Positions 9,613-19,496 of a stretch of 64,000 nucleotides of DNA are shown one piece after another. The notes below the pieces were generated by a model, which was given only the letters and a program-made list of their open reading frames with translations, ran no database searches and was not told where the DNA came from. Each line of letters begins with the position of its first letter. Positions within the stretch are counted from its first letter, which is position 1. A program made the position numbers and the translations under genes. This DNA is from an uncultured Alphaproteobacteria bacterium (lineage in GTDB: Bacteria; Pseudomonadota; Alphaproteobacteria; HIMB59). The DNA lies in the NCBI GenBank assembly GCA_902521795.1, contig CABYSX010000004.1, positions 39,285 to 103,284 of the forward strand, written 5' to 3'.

Positions 9613-10216
9613 TTTAATACTTGTTTGGGGAGTGCTCTTCTTTAACTCGGCAATATCGAAAGATTACGAATATAAACAATATATTGATGATAATAATATA
9701 AAGCCTTTAATTGAGTCATTAGAGGAAAATACGGTTGATATAATTGAGTTTTCTTCATTTAGCTGTTCGCATTGTGCTGAATTTCATAACCAAACACTTC
9801 AAGAATTAAAGGAAAGCAACGTATACAAGAATATTAATTTTTACTTAATTGACTTTCCATTAAACCAAGCCGCTTTTTACGCAACAATCGTAGCAAATTG
9901 CAACGAAGGTATTCGTCCAAGCTATGTCGACTCTGTTTATAGAAACTATGATGTTTGGACAAAAGCAAGTTCAGGAGAAGAGATAATTGAATTACTCAAT
10001 AGTTATGGATTACAACATGGACTTGGAGATGAAGAGTTGCAATCTTGTTTAAAAGATGAGGACTCCCACAACAGACTTTTATCCCTACAAGTTGATGCTC
10101 AAAACATTTTTGGAGTTGAGAGCACACCAACATTTTTAATTAATGGAGAAAAAGTTCAAGGTAATAGACCAGCTTCAGAATTTATAAAAATAATTAAAAA
10201 AAAATTGAATAATTAA
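9599..10216 (+). CDS. DsbA-family thiol:disulfide oxidoreductase
   Basis: Signal peptide MKIISLILVWGVLFFNSAIS; active site SFSCSHCAEFH; ESTPTFLINGEKVQG. Confidence 0.88.
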   Translation: MKIISLILVWGVLFFNSAISKDYEYKQYIDDNNIKPLIESLEENTVDIIEFSSFSCSHCAEFHNQTLQELKESNVYKNINFYLIDFPLNQAAFYATIVANCNEGIRPSYVDSVYRNYDVWTKASSGEEIIELLNSYGLQHGLGDEELQSCLKDEDSHNRLLSLQVDAQNIFGVESTPTFLINGEKVQGNRPASEFIKIIKKKLNN

Positions 10217-10217
10217 T

Positions 10218-12818
10218 TTGTTATCTTTAGATAAACTCTCAATTAAAGGTTTTAAATCTTTTGTTGAGCCTACAGATTTTGAGATAAAAAATGGGCTTAC
10301 TGGGATTGTAGGTCCTAATGGTTGTGGAAAGTCAAATATTGTTGAGGCAGTTAGGTTTGGTTTAGGAGAGGTCTCTGCTAAACAGCTTCGTGGTAAAGAA
10401 ATTGATGATTTGATTTTTAATGGAACTGATAGCCGTCCTTCATGGAATATTGCAGAGGTAGGGTTATTTGTAAATATTGAAGGAAGCGATTTAGAAAATA
10501 AATTTGAGTCCAAACAATTAGAGATTGCCAGGAAGATTTGGAGGGGAGAGGGAACAAATTCCTTCATAAACGGTAAAGAAGTTAGATTAAAAGATATACA
10601 ATTACTTTTTGCAGATGCATCTACATCAGCAAGATCTACTTCTATAGTTAGCCAAGGAAGAATAGGAGCTATCACTCAAGCTAAACCAGAAGATAGGAAA
10701 ATGGTATTAGAGGAAGCTGCAGGAATATTAGGTTTACAGTCTAGAAGGCACGATGCAGAGTTAAGATTAAAAGGTGCTAACAATAATTTACTAAGAGTAG
10801 AAGATGTAATTGAGACATACGAAGAACAATTAGCTATTCTTAAAAAGCAAGCTAAGGAAGCAGAAAGATTTAGAAATATATCAACATTAATCAAAAATGC
10901 TGAAGCTTCTGTATTTTTTGTTAAGAGAAACGAACTTCAACTTATTATTGAAAAACTGAATGAGGAAAAAGATAAAATTAAAATAAAGCTTGCTGACTTT
11001 CAAGGTGATGTATCAATCCAAGATCAAGCATATGAGAATTTAAAAGTTAAAATTCCCCCAATGAGAGAAAAATCTTACTCATTGAATAGCGAACTAGATA
11101 GATTGAATATGACTGTAGAAAATCTAAAACAAGAAGAATTGCGTTTTGAAGAACATAAAATAAATTTAGAGCATCGAATAAAACAACTAAATCAAGATTT
11201 GCTAATCGAACAAAAACAATTTGAAGATACCAATAATAAAATTAAGACAATAAAAAAAGATATTGAAGATTTGTCTTCTAAGGATTTTGAAGCAGAAAAT
11301 CGTGACAAACCCATAAATCAATCTGATAAAAGTTTACTAAATAATATTTCCTTTGATAAAAAATATGAAAATGCAGTAGCTGCTATTTTTGGTAAAGAGC
11401 TTTTGGCATCACTTGAGCCAGATGATATATATTATTGGAGTGAGCATTTAAGAGAGAACGCTACAAAAAAATTTAATTTTAATTGTGAGTTAGCTTCAAA
11501 TGTTATAAAAGCCCCGAAAAAAGTAATTAATAAACTTAAAAATGTAGCAATCGTATCTACAAAAAAAGAAGGAACAGAAAATCATAGTAAAATAAATATC
11601 GGTCAAGCTATTGTTGATTTAGAGGGTAATTTGTGGAGGTGGGATGGCCTTTTTATTTCAAGTAGCTATGAAGCAAATATTTCTACAATCCTCTCAGAAT
11701 TAAAGGAAAAGAGACTGAATGATCTCAAAAAGCAAATTATTGAATGGGAAAGAATTTTAGAGGTCACAAATCAAAAAACTGATGATTTAAATCAGAGAAT
11801 AAAAAACACAAAGGAAGAATTAGAAGTATCTGAGAATAACCCAGGAGATATTGATAGTAAAAGACAGTTTTTACTGAATAAAATTAATCAACTAGATGGT
11901 GAAAAAAAACTTTTTGACAACGAGTTACAAGAACAAGAAAATCTCTTAGAAAAACTCTCCAAAGAGTTGAGAAGTAAAGAACAAAATTACTCAGTTGTTA
12001 AAGAGGAGTTAATTCGAAAAGAATCAGAAATTTCAAATTATTCAAATAACTTAACTCAGCTCGCACAATCTTGTAGAGAAAAAATAAATGTCGATTTATT
12101 AAATTTAGAAAATGAAGTAGAAAAATTCAAGAAAGATGAAGATTTAGAGATTGCAGAAAAAAGAGTTTCAAGATTGAATGCTGAAAGAGAGAGAATTGGT
12201 GCTGTAAATTTACTTGCTGAAGATGAATATGTTAAATTAAGAGAAAAAGTTGATGAAACGATTAAAGATAAAAATGAGATACAAGAGTCTATTGAAAAGC
12301 TTCACGAGGCAATTAATAAAATTAATAAAGAAGGTGTCACTAGGTTAAAAGATGCTTTTAAAATTGTTAATGAAAATTTTGAAAGACTCTTCACCAAATT
12401 ATTTGGTGGGGGGAAAGCTTATTTAAAACTTTTACAGAATGATGAAGACCCGCTAAATTCAGGTCTAGAGATATTCGCAAGTCCTCCTGGAAAAAAAATG
12501 CAAAATATAACTCTTTTATCAGGGGGTGAGCAGGCATTAACTGCGATATCTCTATTATTTGCTGTATTCATGGCAAACCCCTCACCTTTTTGTATATTAG
12601 ATGAGGTTGACGCCCCTTTAGATGACAATAATGTTGACAGATTTTGTAGTATGGTTGAGGAAATTTCTGAAAAAGTGCAAACTAAATTTATAATTATTAC
12701 TCATAATAGAATGACCATGTCTCGAGTAGATAGGCTTTATGGTGTTACAATGCCTGAAGAGGGAATTTCTCAAATAGTCTCTGTAGAATTAGAAGAAGCA
12801 GTAAAGTACGCTGAATAA
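10218..12818 (+). CDS. smc: Chromosome segregation protein SMC (short form, 866 aa)
   Basis: LSIKGFKSFVEPTDFEIKNGLTGIVGPNGCGKSNIVEAVRFGLGE; LLSGGEQALTAISLLFA; CILDEVDAPLDDNNV; TTG start. Confidence 0.93.
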   Translation: MLSLDKLSIKGFKSFVEPTDFEIKNGLTGIVGPNGCGKSNIVEAVRFGLGEVSAKQLRGKEIDDLIFNGTDSRPSWNIAEVGLFVNIEGSDLENKFESKQLEIARKIWRGEGTNSFINGKEVRLKDIQLLFADASTSARSTSIVSQGRIGAITQAKPEDRKMVLEEAAGILGLQSRRHDAELRLKGANNNLLRVEDVIETYEEQLAILKKQAKEAERFRNISTLIKNAEASVFFVKRNELQLIIEKLNEEKDKIKIKLADFQGDVSIQDQAYENLKVKIPPMREKSYSLNSELDRLNMTVENLKQEELRFEEHKINLEHRIKQLNQDLLIEQKQFEDTNNKIKTIKKDIEDLSSKDFEAENRDKPINQSDKSLLNNISFDKKYENAVAAIFGKELLASLEPDDIYYWSEHLRENATKKFNFNCELASNVIKAPKKVINKLKNVAIVSTKKEGTENHSKINIGQAIVDLEGNLWRWDGLFISSSYEANISTILSELKEKRLNDLKKQIIEWERILEVTNQKTDDLNQRIKNTKEELEVSENNPGDIDSKRQFLLNKINQLDGEKKLFDNELQEQENLLEKLSKELRSKEQNYSVVKEELIRKESEISNYSNNLTQLAQSCREKINVDLLNLENEVEKFKKDEDLEIAEKRVSRLNAERERIGAVNLLAEDEYVKLREKVDETIKDKNEIQESIEKLHEAINKINKEGVTRLKDAFKIVNENFERLFTKLFGGGKAYLKLLQNDEDPLNSGLEIFASPPGKKMQNITLLSGGEQALTAISLLFAVFMANPSPFCILDEVDAPLDDNNVDRFCSMVEEISEKVQTKFIIITHNRMTMSRVDRLYGVTMPEEGISQIVSVELEEAVKYAE

Positions 12819-13051
12819 TGGGCAATAATGAAGAACCTGACAACAAACCTAAGATGCAAGGTCTTAGCTTTGCATATAGAATCTCAACAGAGCTATTAGG
12901 TGCCTTAATAGTTTCTGTTATTATTGGTTTGCTTATAGATAAGATGTTTAACAGCAAGCCTATTGGGTTAATAACGTTGATAATACTTGGTTTTTTTGCT
13001 GGTTTGCTGAATATTTACAGGCTTATACGTCGCATAGAAAATCCCAAATAA
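12818..13051 (+). CDS. atpI: ATP synthase protein I (AtpI)
   Basis: Two TM segments, GLSFAYRISTELLGALIVSVIIGLLIDKMF; immediately upstream of atpB. Confidence 0.85.
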   Translation: MGNNEEPDNKPKMQGLSFAYRISTELLGALIVSVIIGLLIDKMFNSKPIGLITLIILGFFAGLLNIYRLIRRIENPK

Positions 13052-13069
13052 ATCTGTTTTATTACCACC

Positions 13070-13822
13070 ATGGCCAAAGGCGAAAGTCCCCTTAAACAGT
13101 TTGAAATTCAGCCAATAATAGACATAAATCTGTTTGGATTAGATATTTCATTTACCAATTCAGCTTTATGGATGACTGTAACGACTGCGTTTATAATGAT
13201 ATTTTTTACTGCACCTTTTTTAAAATCAAAAAAAACAAATTCTGTAAGTGATCTTTACCCGTCTAGGATGCAAGTAGCAGCAGAACTAGGTTTTAGTTTT
13301 ATTAATAGTTTATTAAGTGACACAGTTGGCAAAGAGGGGAAGAAGTACTTTTCCTTAGTATTTACTTTATTTATGTTCATTCTCTTTGGTAATCTTTTTG
13401 GAATGATCCCCTATAGTTTTACCTTTACTAGCCATATTATTGTTACGCTTGCACTTGCCATGGGTGTTTTTATTTTTGTTACTATTTTAGGTTTTGTAAA
13501 ACATGGTGTAAAGTTTTTTGGCTTCTTTGTAATTCCTGGTTTACCTATTTATATGCTCCCTCTTCTTATACCTATAGAAATAATTTCTTACTTATCTAGA
13601 CCTATAAGTTTATCTGTTCGACTCTTTGCTAATATGCTTGCTGGTCATACTTTATTAAAAGTTTTTGCGGGTTTTGTATCTGCTTTAGGAATTTTTGGAA
13701 TTCTGCCGTTAGTATTTATAATTGCCTTAACAGGTTTAGAAATACTGATAGCATTTTTGCAAGCATATGTCTTTGCGATATTAACATGTTTGTATATTAA
13801 CGACGCTTTACACTTACACTAG
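13070..13822 (+). CDS. atpB: F0F1 ATP synthase subunit a
   Basis: RPISLSVRLFANMLAGHTLL; LEILIAFLQAYVFAILTCLYINDALH. Confidence 0.96.
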   Translation: MAKGESPLKQFEIQPIIDINLFGLDISFTNSALWMTVTTAFIMIFFTAPFLKSKKTNSVSDLYPSRMQVAAELGFSFINSLLSDTVGKEGKKYFSLVFTLFMFILFGNLFGMIPYSFTFTSHIIVTLALAMGVFIFVTILGFVKHGVKFFGFFVIPGLPIYMLPLLIPIEIISYLSRPISLSVRLFANMLAGHTLLKVFAGFVSALGIFGILPLVFIIALTGLEILIAFLQAYVFAILTCLYINDALHLH

Positions 13823-13830
13823 ATGTACAT

Positions 13831-13838
13831 AAGGAGGT
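13831..13838 (+). promoter_or_regulatory. Strong Shine-Dalgarno AAGGAGGT before atpE
   Basis: Anti-SD-complementary octamer 4 nt before the atpE ATG. Confidence 0.85.
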
Positions 13839-13842
13839 AAAT

Positions 13843-14070
13843 ATGGAACTAGTTGAAGGACTTAAATATTTAGGTGCAGGTTTAGCCGTGATTGGTGTGA
13901 TCGGTGCTGGTATTGGTATTGGTAATGTTTTTGCTGCATTTATTACAGCTGTTGGAAGAAACCCAGCTGCAAGAAATGAAGTCTTTACCATGACAATGTT
14001 GGGTTTTGCCCTAGTTGAAGCTATTGCTTTATTCGCATTAGTTATAGCCTTAGTAATATTATTTTCCTAA
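13843..14070 (+). CDS. atpE: F0F1 ATP synthase subunit c
   Basis: GLAVIGVIGAGIGIGNVFAAFITAVGRNPAARNEV...GFALVEAIALFALVIALVILF; strong SD AAGGAGG upstream. Confidence 0.97.
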   Translation: MELVEGLKYLGAGLAVIGVIGAGIGIGNVFAAFITAVGRNPAARNEVFTMTMLGFALVEAIALFALVIALVILFS

Positions 14071-14086
14071 GGAGATTGAGTAACTT

Positions 14087-14545
14087 ATGCCTCAATTAGA
14101 GCAAGTAGAATTTTTTATTTCTCAGCTTTTTTGGCTGGGTGTATTTTTTGTAATACTGTTTTCAGTACTAACATATATAACACTCCCTAAAATTAGAGCT
14201 TTTTTGAATCAAAGAGATGATTTTGTTAAATCACATATCTCTAAACAAGATGAATTAATCAAAAAAGCTGAGTCAATAATTGAAAACTATGAGGCTAAGC
14301 TAAAAGAAGCTAAAAACCAAGCATCAGAGATAATAAATGATGCAAAAGATAAAGCTCTTCAAGAAAGCGAGACTTTAATTAAATCTACTGAGGAAAAAAT
14401 CCAACAAGAAATTAGGCAAACTGAGGAAAGAGTGACTAAAGAAAAAGATTTAGCCATATCAGAGCTAAATGTCCAACTTAAAGACTCAGCTACCAATTTT
14501 ATCTCTAAAGTAACCAAAATAGAAAAAGGTAATATTACTATTTAA
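14087..14545 (+). CDS. F0F1 ATP synthase subunit b'
   Basis: N-terminal TM plus coiled coil LPKIRAFLNQRDDFVKSHI; position after atpE. Confidence 0.9.
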   Translation: MPQLEQVEFFISQLFWLGVFFVILFSVLTYITLPKIRAFLNQRDDFVKSHISKQDELIKKAESIIENYEAKLKEAKNQASEIINDAKDKALQESETLIKSTEEKIQQEIRQTEERVTKEKDLAISELNVQLKDSATNFISKVTKIEKGNITI

Positions 14546-15030
14546 TGAGTTATTTATTTTCAGATCCTAAGTTTTGGCTATTAATTTCATTTATAGTTTT
14601 CGTGATTTTGATGATTAAACCATTTAAAAGTATGATGATAGGTGGTTTAGACTCAAAAATTGAAGAGATTAAACAAAATATAGATAAGTCTCTTGAGTCT
14701 TTTACAGAAGCTGAAGAGAGACTCAAAGATGCAGAAAAAAGGACTTTAGATTTGTCTAATAAAGTTGATGAAATCATTTCTAATGCTAAGTCGCAAGCAG
14801 AGTCTATTTCTAAAAATATAATTGAAAAGACAAGGCAAACTGTAAAATCAAAAGAAAAGAATTCTACAGATCGGATTAAACAAATTGAGCTGTCTGCTAT
14901 CCAATCTATTAAAAGTCAGGCCTCAATTGAATTGAATGCCATTATAAAAAATTATTTTTCAAATTTATCTGATGAGAATAGAACTAAAATATTAGATAAT
15001 AGTGTAATTGACCTTAAATCAGTTAATTAA
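14545..15030 (+). CDS. atpF: F0F1 ATP synthase subunit b
   Basis: N-terminal FWLLISFIVFVILMIKPF plus long coiled coil; follows b'. Confidence 0.9.
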   Translation: MSYLFSDPKFWLLISFIVFVILMIKPFKSMMIGGLDSKIEEIKQNIDKSLESFTEAEERLKDAEKRTLDLSNKVDEIISNAKSQAESISKNIIEKTRQTVKSKEKNSTDRIKQIELSAIQSIKSQASIELNAIIKNYFSNLSDENRTKILDNSVIDLKSVN

Positions 15031-15493
15031 TAGCATAAAAAATCTTTATTCCCTGATCATAAGTATCTAAATCAATTTGAAATTTGTCATTAAGATCAAA
15101 GTTATGCCATTTGTAACCTTCCCTAACAAGCTTTAGGTCTTTGGAATACTGGAACTCAGCAATTTTATTGTCCTCATTAAGATTTGTGACGAAAATTATC
15201 AATTCAACTTTATAAGTATTTTTTTCTTCCTCAGACAAAAGTAAATTTAATTTGTAGTCGGTAGAAATTTCTACTATATCTTCGTTCACGAACAAATAAC
15301 AATTGAGGGTATATTCATTTTGTAGCTCAATGTTTGCATTACCAAGATCAAGAGATCTTGCCTTGTATAAGATTAGTGATTGAGGACAATCTTTATTAAT
15401 TACATTTGCCTCTTTTTTTAATGGATTGGAAATAGAACATGCAACTAAAAAAAGAGATAAAATTGAACATAATATAAATTTATTTTTTATCAT
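15023..15493 (-). CDS. Conserved hypothetical lipoprotein
   Basis: Lipobox LFLVACS; CPQSLILYKARSLD resembles a widespread alphaproteobacterial lipoprotein family. Confidence 0.7.
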   Translation of the reverse strand: MIKNKFILCSILSLFLVACSISNPLKKEANVINKDCPQSLILYKARSLDLGNANIELQNEYTLNCYLFVNEDIVEISTDYKLNLLLSEEEKNTYKVELIIFVTNLNEDNKIAEFQYSKDLKLVREGYKWHNFDLNDKFQIDLDTYDQGIKIFYAIN

Positions 15494-15539
15494 TGTTGAA
15501 TATTATGCATCATATATACATTAATTAAAAAATAATCAA

Positions 15540-16481
15540 ATGGCAGTTTACACAACTATATCTCGCACAGATGCCCAAGAGTTATTCAAATCACTTGGAG
15601 AAATAGTTAAGTTAGAGGGTATAAAAGAGGGAGTAGAAAATACAAATTATTTAGTCCATTTAAATGACTCAAAGAAATACATACTAACTCTTTTTGAGAA
15701 GAGAACAAAAGAGACTGACCTACCATATTTTAATAACCTCATGGGGTTATTTAGTAAAAATGGTGTAAATTGTCCATTAAGCATAAGTATCAAAAATGAA
15801 AATATATTTAAAGTTAAAGAAAAACACTGTTGTATCTACACTTTTGTTAAAGGTAGGCCTACTTTTAGAAGTAATAGAGAACAATTAAACTCACTAGGAA
15901 AATCAATAGCACATTTGCATCTATCTGGAAGTAGCTCAAATCTCTACAGAAAAAATATGATGCTATTACCTTCTTGGAAACATATCACTGAAAGTTTTTC
16001 AAAAAGTGATCCTAAAATTAATATTGAGGAATATAAATATATTTTTGAAAAAATAAATGATCTTCAAGATAAATTTCCTTTAAATTTGAGGCAAATTAAT
16101 ATTCATGCAGATTTATTTAAAGATAATATATTTTTTTTAGATAACCAAGTTTCAGGTTTTATAGATTTCTTTTTTTCTTGCACTGATACTGTGATTTATG
16201 ATTTGGCTACATTTGTTAATGCTTGGTTCTTTGAAAAGAATAAATTTGATGAGTATAACTACATAAATTTTCTTAAATCTTACCAGCACAACTTTGAATT
16301 AACTATTGAGGAAAAGGATAATTTTAACTTTTACTTAAAAGTAAGTGCTATTCGATTTTTTTTAACAAGACTTTATGACTTACATTTTAATTATGAGGGA
16401 AATGTAAAACATAAAAATCCAATAGAGTTTTTTGAAATTTTTAAATTTCATGAGGAAAATAATATACAGGATTTTTTTTGA
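15540..16481 (+). CDS. thrB: Homoserine kinase (ThrB, APH fold)
   Basis: GVENTNYLVHL, YILTLFEKR, NIHADLFKDNIFF, GFIDFFFSCTDTVIYDLA. Confidence 0.9.
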   Translation: MAVYTTISRTDAQELFKSLGEIVKLEGIKEGVENTNYLVHLNDSKKYILTLFEKRTKETDLPYFNNLMGLFSKNGVNCPLSISIKNENIFKVKEKHCCIYTFVKGRPTFRSNREQLNSLGKSIAHLHLSGSSSNLYRKNMMLLPSWKHITESFSKSDPKINIEEYKYIFEKINDLQDKFPLNLRQINIHADLFKDNIFFLDNQVSGFIDFFFSCTDTVIYDLATFVNAWFFEKNKFDEYNYINFLKSYQHNFELTIEEKDNFNFYLKVSAIRFFLTRLYDLHFNYEGNVKHKNPIEFFEIFKFHEENNIQDFF

Positions 16482-16921
16482 TTAACGTTTATACAGATGG
16501 TTCATGTCTTGGCAATCCTGGAAATGGAGGTTGGGCATTCTTGATTGCCGAAGAAAAAGATATCAGATATAGAGCTGGATTTGAAAAAAATACCACAAAT
16601 AATAAAATGGAACTGATAGCTGCTATTAAAGCACTAGAGTTTTTAAATATATATAATGATATTACGATCAATACAGATAGTAATTATGTCAAAGAAGGAA
16701 TAACTAGTTGGATATTTAATTGGAAAAAAAATAATTGGAAAACATCAACAAAAAAGCAAGTTAAAAATAGAGAGCTCTGGGAGCGATTAGATAATCTCTG
16801 TGAAAAAAAAAATGTAAGCTGGTGCTGGGTTAAAGCCCATAATACTAATGAATTTAATAATCAAGTTGACGAACTTGCTAGAAAAGCAGCTGAGTCATTA
16901 ACTGAGTCTTCGTTTAATTGA
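16478..16921 (+). CDS. rnhA: Ribonuclease HI
   Basis: VYTDGSCLGNPGNGGWAF, TTNNKMELIAAIKAL, TDSNYVKEGI, VKAHNTNEFNNQVDELAR; TTG start overlapping thrB stop. Confidence 0.95.
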   Translation: MINVYTDGSCLGNPGNGGWAFLIAEEKDIRYRAGFEKNTTNNKMELIAAIKALEFLNIYNDITINTDSNYVKEGITSWIFNWKKNNWKTSTKKQVKNRELWERLDNLCEKKNVSWCWVKAHNTNEFNNQVDELARKAAESLTESSFN

Positions 16922-18151
16922 GTCTAAAGTTTCAAGATTTTCAATAGGTCCTATAGATGAGACTGTTAAATTAGATTCAAGTATTTTTGTTCTTGCTTTT
17001 TCCAAGTCCTCTAATTGTACTGCATCTATTTTTGCTATGAATTCCTCTGGTGATCGAAGTTTATTATGCATTAGATAGCTAGATGCATTAGATCTACACC
17101 TTGAAGAAATACTTTCCTCTCCTTTTAAAATACCTACTTTAAATTTTGCTTTAGTTTTAGTTAATTCCTCTTGTGTGAAAGTGTTGGCATTTATATTTAA
17201 TTGATCACATAAAACAGGAATTAATTCTTTGACTTCCTTGTGTCCAGTGCCTGCATAAACGTAAAAAATACCAGAGTCAGAAAAAAAATCACCACTACTG
17301 TATATACTGTAAACAAGGCCTCTTTTTTCTCTTATTTCCTGAAATAGTCTTGAAGACATACCAGAACCAAGAAGTGTTGAATAAACTCTTGTAGAATAAT
17401 AAAGGTCTGAGTGAATATCTACACCCTCAAAACCTAGTAATAACTTAACCTGTTCTAAATTCTTTTCTTCTCGATATTCCCCTCCTACATATGAAGATTT
17501 TGGAATATAATCATCATTACCTTGAGGAAGATTTTGAAATTTTTCCTCAACAATTTTTATGATTTTGTCTTCATCAAAATTTCCGGATACAGAAAATACC
17601 ATTTTCGATGGATTATAAAAACTTTTCATAAAACCCTCTACCTCATCTCTTGATATAGATTTTATAATTTCAGAAGTTCCTAAAATTGATCTTCCCATCG
17701 GTTGATTTGGATATGCTAACTCGTCGAACTTATCGCCTACAATACTATCTGGTTCATCTGCATACATACCAATCTCTTGTAATATTACACCTCTTTCTTT
17801 ATCAAGCTCCTTTGAGTCAAATGTAGAAAATTGAAGTATGTCACTAATAACGTCTATTGATAATTCAACATTTTCTTTTAAACCACTCATATAATAAGCT
17901 GTAATTTCTCTTGATGTATATGCATTATGAGAATTTCCAACTAGCTCTACCTCTTTAGCTATTTGCGCAGCAGATCTATTTTTTGTTCCTTTGAAAGCCA
18001 TATGCTCAAGTAGATGAGCAACACCATTAATTTCTTTACGTTCATTCCTAGCCCCTACCTTGTTCCACATACCTACACTAACTGTTTCTACAGTGTTAAC
18101 GTGGTCCGTAATAAGCGTCATCCCATTATTTAATTTATGAATATTAGGCAT
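16898..18151 (-). CDS. M16 family zinc peptidase (processing-peptidase-like)
   Basis: HLLEHMAFKGT (HxxEH); LGSGMSSRLFQEIREKRGLVYSIYS. Confidence 0.92.
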   Translation of the reverse strand: MPNIHKLNNGMTLITDHVNTVETVSVGMWNKVGARNERKEINGVAHLLEHMAFKGTKNRSAAQIAKEVELVGNSHNAYTSREITAYYMSGLKENVELSIDVISDILQFSTFDSKELDKERGVILQEIGMYADEPDSIVGDKFDELAYPNQPMGRSILGTSEIIKSISRDEVEGFMKSFYNPSKMVFSVSGNFDEDKIIKIVEEKFQNLPQGNDDYIPKSSYVGGEYREEKNLEQVKLLLGFEGVDIHSDLYYSTRVYSTLLGSGMSSRLFQEIREKRGLVYSIYSSGDFFSDSGIFYVYAGTGHKEVKELIPVLCDQLNINANTFTQEELTKTKAKFKVGILKGEESISSRCRSNASSYLMHNKLRSPEEFIAKIDAVQLEDLEKARTKILESNLTVSSIGPIENLETLDSIKRRLS

Positions 18152-19496
18152 TTAATTTAATGTAATCTCCTAAATCTTCGAAATTATTATCTAAAATTTC
18201 AAATTTTTCTTTATTTAAAAATTCTATATTTTTATTGTAGTTGATGTTATTGCCTAATACTTTTTGAACAGTTTCTTGAAACTTTACAGGATGAGCGCAG
18301 GCTAAACACATTACTTTTTTGAGATTTAATTTCTCAGCACATACTACTCCTACTGCCGTATGAGGGTCTAATAATATATTATGATTTTCATAAGTATTTT
18401 TAATCTGATTTTCAACTTCTTCAGAGGTTGCATTTTCTGATAAAAAATTCTCTGATAATAAGTTATGAATAGAGCTATCTAATTTTTTATTATGTTCATT
18501 ATTTGGAATATTTTGAAATAGTTCTTTAGTTGAGTCTGGTCCAAGAAACTCAGCTATGAGCCTTTCAAAATTACTTGATATAGTTATATCCATGCTAGGG
18601 CTATTAGTTTTTACAACATTATAGAGATGTAGATCATTATTACTTATAATTCGATGTAAGATATTATTCTCATTTGTTGCAACAATTAATTTATTTATAG
18701 GAAATCCCATAGACTTGAGTAAATAAGCAGAATATATATTTCCAAAATTTCCACTTGGCACTACAAAGTTATCAATATTACAATTTAGATAAGACCAAGC
18801 ATAATAGATAGATTGAGGTAATACCCTGAACCAATTAATTGAATTCACAGCAGTAAAACTAAAGGTCTCATTTAAATTTTTATCTTTAAAAAGTTTTTTT
18901 ACTAAATTTTGACAATCATCAAAACTTCCATTTAAGGCAATATTAAAAACATTATTTGCTCCACTTGTAGTCATTTGTTTTCTTTGAAAAAGAGATGTGG
19001 AATTATGAGGATGAAGTATAAAAATACTAATGTTATCAATACCTTTAAAAGCTTGTATCGCTGCAGAACCAGTGTCTCCAGAAGTTGCGCCAATTAATAA
19101 TAATTTTTTATCTTCTTTTTTTAAATAGTACTCATATATTTTTGCCAACAAGCACATTGCATAATCTTTAAAAGCTAATGTAGGACCATGAAATAAATTT
19201 AATAATTCATTGTCTCCTATATTTGATACTGAGACGATTTCTTGATCAAATTTACTATAGGCGTCGTGAATTATCTTATTAATTGTTTTAGAGTCAAATA
19301 AATCTAATAAAAAAGGTGATAGAATAAAATTTGCTATATCAAAATAATTTTTTCCTTTAAGTGCATTAATTTGATCAATACTGAATTTTGGAATTTCTTT
19401 TGGAATAAAGAGTCCTCCATCTGGTGCTAGGCCATAATTTAGAACCTGTACAGCAGAAAAATCAGTTTTGTTATTCCTTGTGCTTATATATTTCAT
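18144..19496 (-). CDS. thrC: Threonine synthase
   Basis: MKYISTRN; FHGPTLAFKDYAM; GATSGDTGSAAIQAF; VPSGNFGNIYSAYLLKSMGFP. Confidence 0.94.
   Translation of the reverse strand: MKYISTRNNKTDFSAVQVLNYGLAPDGGLFIPKEIPKFSIDQINALKGKNYFDIANFILSPFLLDLFDSKTINKIIHDAYSKFDQEIVSVSNIGDNELLNLFHGPTLAFKDYAMCLLAKIYEYYLKKEDKKLLLIGATSGDTGSAAIQAFKGIDNISIFILHPHNSTSLFQRKQMTTSGANNVFNIALNGSFDDCQNLVKKLFKDKNLNETFSFTAVNSINWFRVLPQSIYYAWSYLNCNIDNFVVPSGNFGNIYSAYLLKSMGFPINKLIVATNENNILHRIISNNDLHLYNVVKTNSPSMDITISSNFERLIAEFLGPDSTKELFQNIPNNEHNKKLDSSIHNLLSENFLSENATSEEVENQIKNTYENHNILLDPHTAVGVVCAEKLNLKKVMCLACAHPVKFQETVQKVLGNNINYNKNIEFLNKEKFEILDNNFEDLGDYIKLNA

Noticed and set aside
10175-10894. Minus-strand ORFs 10175-10675 and 10676-10894
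   Set aside because: Antisense to the conserved SMC ATPase head; low-complexity translations typical of shadow ORFs.
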